From positions 10,662,802-10,726,801 of the forward strand of contig NC_045145.1 of the NCBI RefSeq assembly GCF_008831285.2: a stretch of DNA of 64,000 nucleotides, given 5' to 3'. How positions within the stretch are numbered: the first letter of the stretch is position 1; the number at the start of each line of letters is the position of its first letter. Positions 59,281-64,000 of this stretch are shown piece by piece. The notes beneath the pieces are model-generated. The model did not search any database and had not been told where the DNA came from. It saw nothing but the letters and a program-made list of their open reading frames with translations. The translations under genes and the position numbers were made by a program. This DNA comes from Nymphaea colorata. Its lineage: Eukaryota; Streptophyta; Magnoliopsida; Nymphaeales; Nymphaeaceae.

Positions 59281-62200
59281 GAATGGATTGTGGACAGTGG
59301 TGCTACTCACCACATGACGGGTAACCCTAAATTGTTTCATGAGTATAAGTTGTCTTCTGGAAGGGAACGTGCATCTCTTGCAGATGGTTCCTCTACATCT
59401 GTGGCCAGAGAAGGGAGTTTGTCCTTGTTGGACAAATTTCATGTGCGAAGAGCATTACATGTCTCTCAGTTTCCCTTAAATCTCTTGTCAGTCAGTAAAC
59501 TTACTAAAGAGTTGAATTGTGAACTCATCTTTTCTGCAACTCGTTGTATTTTGCAGGACTTGGCGACAGGGAAGAGGATTGAGATTGGTTTGGCGTCTGA
59601 TGACTTATATCGTCTTCCCATACGCGTGGCCACGGCTCTTGTGACAGCGATCAGCATGACAGAAAAGCACAGAGAAGATTGTCTTCAGTCCTTCTTGTAT
59701 TGGCATGAACGCCTTGGGCATTTACCTTTTGGGATTTTGAAACAGTTGTTTCCCGATTTGTGTTCCACTCTGAATTTGTCGTTGATTTCTTGTGATGTAT
59801 GTCAGTTTGCCAAACATGTGAGGGCTTCGTACCCTATTTCTACTAGTCGTGTTAATGAAGCTTTTTCCTTGGTTCACTCTGATGTGTGGGGGCCTTCGGG
59901 AATTCATACCCGTCAAAGTTTTCAATATTTTATAACTTTTATTGATGACTTCTCTCGGACCACCTTTGTGTACTTGTTAAAGGATCGAAGTGAGGTACCT
60001 CATATCATAGAAACCTTCATTCTACTTGTGCAAACTCAATATGGTGGAACGGTTAAACCTTTCGGTCGGATAATGCCCGTGAGTATATGTGTCAGCCAGT
60101 TGAGGAGTTCTTTCGAAAAAAGGGGATTGTTCACGAGACGTCCTGTAGTTATACTCCCCCACAAAACGGGGTGGCTGAGAGAAAGAATCGCCAGCTCCTT
60201 AATGTCACCAGAGCCCTTTTATTTCAGAGGAATCTTCCAAAGCACTATTGGGGTGATGCAGTTCTCACTAGTGTGTATCTCATCAACCGCATGCCCAGTT
60301 GTGTGTTGAATGGTCGGACTCCCCATTCTTTAATTTCGAGAAGTCGTCAACCTTTTCTCCTCCCTCCTCGTGTTTTTGGCTGGGTGTGTTTTATTCATGA
60401 TCACAGTCCCAATGTCAAGAAACTTGATCCCCGGTCTATTAAGGGTGTGTTTGTTGGGTATTCTCCTACTCAGAAAGGGTATAAGTGTTTTGATCCTACC
60501 ACTGGTCGAGTTTATGTTACACGGGATGTTACCTTCTTGGAACATGCCTCTTACTTTTGTGAGAATCCTCTTCAGGGGGAGAAGTTTGTGGTTAGGGAAG
60601 AGTATTCTCAAAGTCAGGAGATTCAATTTACAGAATTTTTAGACTATAAGAAAGGAGAACCTCTCACAGTTGTTGATGTACCTGAGAAGGAGGAAGGATG
60701 TGACACTGGAACTGAGAAGGAAGGTCATCGTTTGTTTGGACAGGTCTACTCTAGACGAGGTGCTCGGACAGAGGAGGTGACTTGTGGTGCGAGATCTACT
60801 TTCAATCCCAATGCCATTCCTTCCCTGGATGAACCAAGTCCTACCTTGAAGATTCAAGATGGGGTTGAAAAGAAAAATGAAGATCTTCCCATTGCCCTGA
60901 GGAAAGGTGTCAGGTCATGCACTCAACACCCGATTGGTAATTTTGTATCTTATTTTAGACTTAGCAAAGATTACAAGTGTTTTGTATCTTCTCTTTCTTT
61001 GGCTGTGATTTCCAGGACCGTTGCTGAAGCTCAAAGTGATTCCAAGTGGGCGGATGCTATGAAAGAAGAAATGGAAGCCTTGAGAAGAAACATGTCATGG
61101 GAAGTTGTGGAGATTCCTGAGGCAGCTCACTTGGTTGGATCCAAGTGGGTGTATACCATTAAGTACAAACCCGATGGAAGTGTTGAAAGATACAAAGCTC
61201 GTCTTGTGGCCAAGGGGTTTAGTAAAAAATATGAGATTGATTATTTAGAGACTTTTGCTCCAGTTGCAAAAATGAAGACAGTTAGAGTTGTTATGTCTCA
61301 ATGAGTGGAGGATGTACCAACTCGATGTTAAGAATGCTTTTCTCAATGGTGATCTCGAAGAAGAAGTGTATATGCATATGCCCCCAGGATATGAAGAATC
61401 AGAGAATTGCTGTAAGCTAAAAAAGGCTTTATATGGCCTCAAGCAGTCGCCTAGAGCATGGTTCGAACGACTCCGACGAGTGATGCAACATCATGGGTAC
61501 AATCAAAGGAATGGAGACCACACTCTATTTGTGAAGAAAAAGGAGGGCAGAGTCACACTTTTACTTGTATATGTTGATGACATGATTGTCACGGATGATG
61601 ATGAGGAGATCTTCAAGTTAAAAGTGTTACTGGCTACTGAATTTGATCTCAAGGATCTTGGCAAACTGAAGTATTTTCTTGGTATTGAGATTGCTAGATC
61701 TAGTATTGGCCTTGTACTAAACCAAAGGAAATATACATTAGATCTATTGGAGGAGACTGGTAAACTGAGATGTAGACCCGCTTCTACCCCACTTGATACT
61801 GGACACAAGCTAAGCCTTAAAGATGGAGAGCTGCTCTGTGAAGAAGTTAAGGGAAGATATCAACGTCTGGTTGGAAAGTTGATTTATCTTACCCTTACAA
61901 GACCAGATATTACGTTTGCGGTGAATGTACTGAGTCAGTTCATGCATGCATCTACTGATATACACCTGAAGGCTGTGGACAAAATATTGTGCTATTTGAA
62001 GAGAAATCCTGGCAAGGGACTCTTGTATGTGAAACAAGAGAATGTAGAGATTGAGGGATACTCCGATGCAGACTGGGCAGGTTGTGCTGATACCAGACGG
62101 TCTACCACAGGATATTGTGTCTACTTGGGAGGAAATCTTGTTGTCTGGAGGAGCAAGAGGCAGGATGTGTGTTCTCGATCTAGTGCAGAGGCAGAGTATA

Positions 62201-62526
62201 GAGCCATTGCTATGGGAGTGTCAGAGTTGCTATGGCTGAAAATATTGCTGACTGATATCGGAATAAAGGTTGAAGGGCCAATGAAGATGTATTGTGACAA
62301 CAAGTCTGCAATCAACTTAGCCAATAACCCTGTTCTACACGACAGAACAAAGCATGTTGAGATTGATCATCACTTCATTGCTAAAGAGTTAATTTTACCT
62401 TACATGAAGTCTGAAGACCAAACCGCTGATATTCTGACGAAAGCTCTATCTTCAACTTCATTCGAGAGAAATGTATCCAAGTTGGGCATGTTTGATATGT
62501 ATGCCCAACTTGAGGGGGAGTGTTGA
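59281..62526 (+). pseudogene. Copia Pol: protease, integrase, reverse transcriptase, RNase H; at least two internal frameshifts
   Basis: Protease WIVDSGATHHMTG begins at 59284. GAG-pre-integrase YWHERLGHLPFGIL is near 59700. The integrase core runs HSDVWGPSG (59875), FITFIDDFSR and TPPQNGVAERKNR (60151). RT has KWVYTIKYKPDGSVERYKAR (61144), YQLDVKNAFLNGDLEEEVYM (61315), LYGLKQSPRAWF and VYVDDMIVT (61570). RNase H has GYSDADWAGCADTRRSTTGY and SAEAEYRAIAMG, and the tail ends inside the 3' LTR at 62526. Frame changes at about 60056 (integrase) and about 61295 (start of RT) break an otherwise well-kept pol, so the copy is non-autonomous but recent. Confidence 0.92.
62511..62520 (+). promoter_or_regulatory. 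Polypurine tract of Copia copy 2
   Basis: TGAGGGGGAG immediately before the 3' LTR, the same sequence as in Copia copy 1. Confidence 0.9.
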
Positions 62527-62763
62527 CGGATCTTGGTGTTTGGGTCCGGGTCTGGACCCGATCTAGTATGTCCTAATTAGGGCATACTTATATCATTGGA
62601 AACCCTAATCTAAAGTTTTAATGAAATCTTAAGAGAGAGAGAGTCTGGTCGCTAGTGGGCGCCAGTTCCTCCTCGTTCGTGGTTTTTTTCCTCAAGCTGA
62701 GGGTTTTTCCACGTTACATCATGTTCATCGTATTCCTTTATTCTTGGTCTTCGTGTTTCTACA
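62521..62763 (+). repeat. 3' LTR of Copia copy 2
   Basis: 243 bp, about seven differences from the 5' LTR. Confidence 0.94.
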
Positions 62764-62822
62764 GAAACTTAAAATTTTTTTGATGGTACTTTGATGTAGA
62801 TTGTAGTTCCTATTAGTGAAGC

Positions 62823-63540
62823 TGTTATCCGTATCGTACGATACGTATCATATATGTTAAAGAAACCTATATGATACGTATTCGATATGCGATACGCGTG
62901 CGTATCGTGCGATACGGGCGCTGTATCGCACGATACGGGGTGATACACCCCCGTATCGTACAATACAGGTTAAAACACAATTTTTTTTATTTTTTAAAGT
63001 TTAAACACTCCTCCCTCTCTCTCTTTTTGTATTTAAAGACTTCAAGAGATGTATGAGGGAGAGATTTTGCACATTTTTATAAAAAATAACCAAGGATTCA
63101 TCGATTTGGGAGATATTATTGTTAAATCATGAAAGATGATAGCTATATATTTTGAACTTATAAAATTGTGGTGTAATCTAAGTCCTAAAACTCCAAGTCC
63201 TAAGACTCTAAGTCTTAAGATTCTATAAAATTTTCAAGTTTAAAATTGTGATGAATGATTATTATGTTATTTTGAATATTTAATTTCTTATTTTTGAATG
63301 TGTTGTTGATACACATGAATGTTCCTTATGTATGATGATCTTTTTTATATTTGAATACATTTTTCTTGATTTCTGATTTTTTGTTCATTTTTTCAGATTT
63401 TTAATAATTTTTCTCTATTTTTTCTGATTTTTAAATATTTTTTAAAATTAAAAAATTAATTTTACGATTACGATACGTTACGATACGGCGTATAGGTCGG
63501 CCCGACCGATACGCGATATGCTACGCCTTTTATAACATTG
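62823..63540. mobile_element. hAT-type MITE rich in GTATCGTACGATACG, copy 2
   Basis: About 718 bp, collinear with 43521-44278 from TGTTATCCGTATCG to CTTTTATAACATTG. Flanks AGTGAAGC (62815-62822) and AGTGAAGG (63541-63548) match at 7 of 8. The left terminus appears to have lost its first bases (expected CAATGTTAT). It lies in the inositol monophosphatase intron, about 60 bp after Copia copy 2. Confidence 0.85.
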
Positions 63541-63548
63541 AGTGAAGG

Positions 63549-63802
63549 TATTCTCTTTTAACATTTGTGACTTTTGAAAATAGAATAAAATCCTTTTCAT
63601 TCCTGAAGATACTTTAGGGAATGATATGAATAGTCATGACTGAACTACAGAGAGAGTGGCAGTTGGTCCCCATAAGAAAACATTGACACATATAAATATA
63701 AAATTGTGGACATTCATGCAGGTTTAGACACTGGTGCCAAACATTTAAGAAACTTGGGTGCAGTGACAAGGCCGTACACATACATATATATTATACATAT
63801 AA

Positions 63803-63881
<79 letters not shown>

Positions 63882-64000
63882 AACAATAAGATCTGCAGCA
63901 ACCAAGCACATATATTCATAGTTTATATTTATAAAATATAAAATCATTATACAAAAAATAACACATTATACTAAAAAATTCAAAAAATCAATCGGCCATG
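63549..64000 (+). other. Intron continuation with (CA)n(GA)n microsatellite
   Basis: ACAC repeat at about 63803-63819 runs into a GA tract to 63879. No further exon of the phosphatase is visible before the end of the window. Confidence 0.75.

Larger units (their letters stand above)
57234..62763 (+). mobile_element. Copia-type LTR retrotransposon (younger copy) in an intron
   Basis: 5,530 bp. Paired 243-bp LTRs run TGTTGACGG...TTTCTACA. GAAAC lies on both sides (57229-57233 and 62764-62768), a perfect 5-bp target duplication. Primer-binding site, gag, pol and polypurine tract are all present in order. LTRs differ at about 7 of 243 positions (about 3%), so this is the younger of the two complete Copia copies. 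It sits, sense-oriented, in the inositol monophosphatase intron after exon 57067-57151. Confidence 0.95.

Noticed and set aside
59276-59290. Programmed gag-pol frameshift in Copia copy 2
   Set aside because: No slippery heptamer or downstream structure was evident, and two further frame breaks occur in pol, so mutation is the simpler explanation.
63706-63947. Open frames on both strands over the GA tract
   Set aside because: Arg-Glu or Leu-Ser repeats from the microsatellite.
1-64000. CRISPR array, prokaryotic operon or phage
   Set aside because: The tandem repeats here are microsatellites or large duplications without regular unique spacers, and the genes have plant-type introns.

Overview
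This is eukaryotic nuclear DNA from a flowering plant. It is AT-rich and intron-rich, with long (AT)n, (CT)n and (GT)n tracts and many transposable elements of plant type: Copia, LINE, PIF/Harbinger, hAT, and a probable CACTA. The species cannot be named from the sequence. There are no prokaryotic operons, CRISPR arrays, rRNA genes or recognisable tRNA genes. All coordinates, motif matches and mismatch counts were read by eye; no search or alignment was run.

Layout. 1-1.1 kb: degraded 3' end of a LINE. 2.6-10.3 kb: a 7.7 kb PIF/Harbinger transposon with 16-bp perfect terminal inverted repeats and a TAA duplication. It carries an open Myb/SANT-like ORF1, an open DDE transposase, and two unrelated host gene fragments with introns: a cationic amino acid transporter and a cystinosin-like protein. 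12.7-18.7 kb: a Copia element with paired 220-bp LTRs, itself inserted in a small repeat. 18.7-24.3 kb: AT-rich DNA with several MITEs. 24.4-39.3 kb: a probable host gene encoding two Myb/SANT-like modules, separated by a phase-compatible intron of about 13 kb. That intron contains an hAT transposon (26.0-29.3 kb), an eroded antisense Copia (31.7-34.7 kb) and MITEs. 39.3-51.6 kb: no recognisable gene; one hAT MITE, dense microsatellites and a 190-bp tandem repeat. 51.6-53.5 kb: a CACTA-like element with an hAT MITE nested in it. 55.2 kb to the right edge: an inositol-monophosphatase-family gene (VTC4/IMP type). Five exons are visible, and the intron after them holds a young Copia (57.2-62.8 kb) and a second copy of the 43.5-kb hAT MITE.

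Main results. (1) The Harbinger element looks potentially autonomous and also carries transduplicated pieces of two host amino-acid-transport genes, in an unusual architecture with its leader duplicated. (2) Its ORF1 and the host gene at 24-39 kb share domain order and an intron position, which fits a domestication relationship. (3) Several small elements could be delimited by their target-site duplications. I saw no wholly new biological system; the composite Harbinger element is the most unusual object here.
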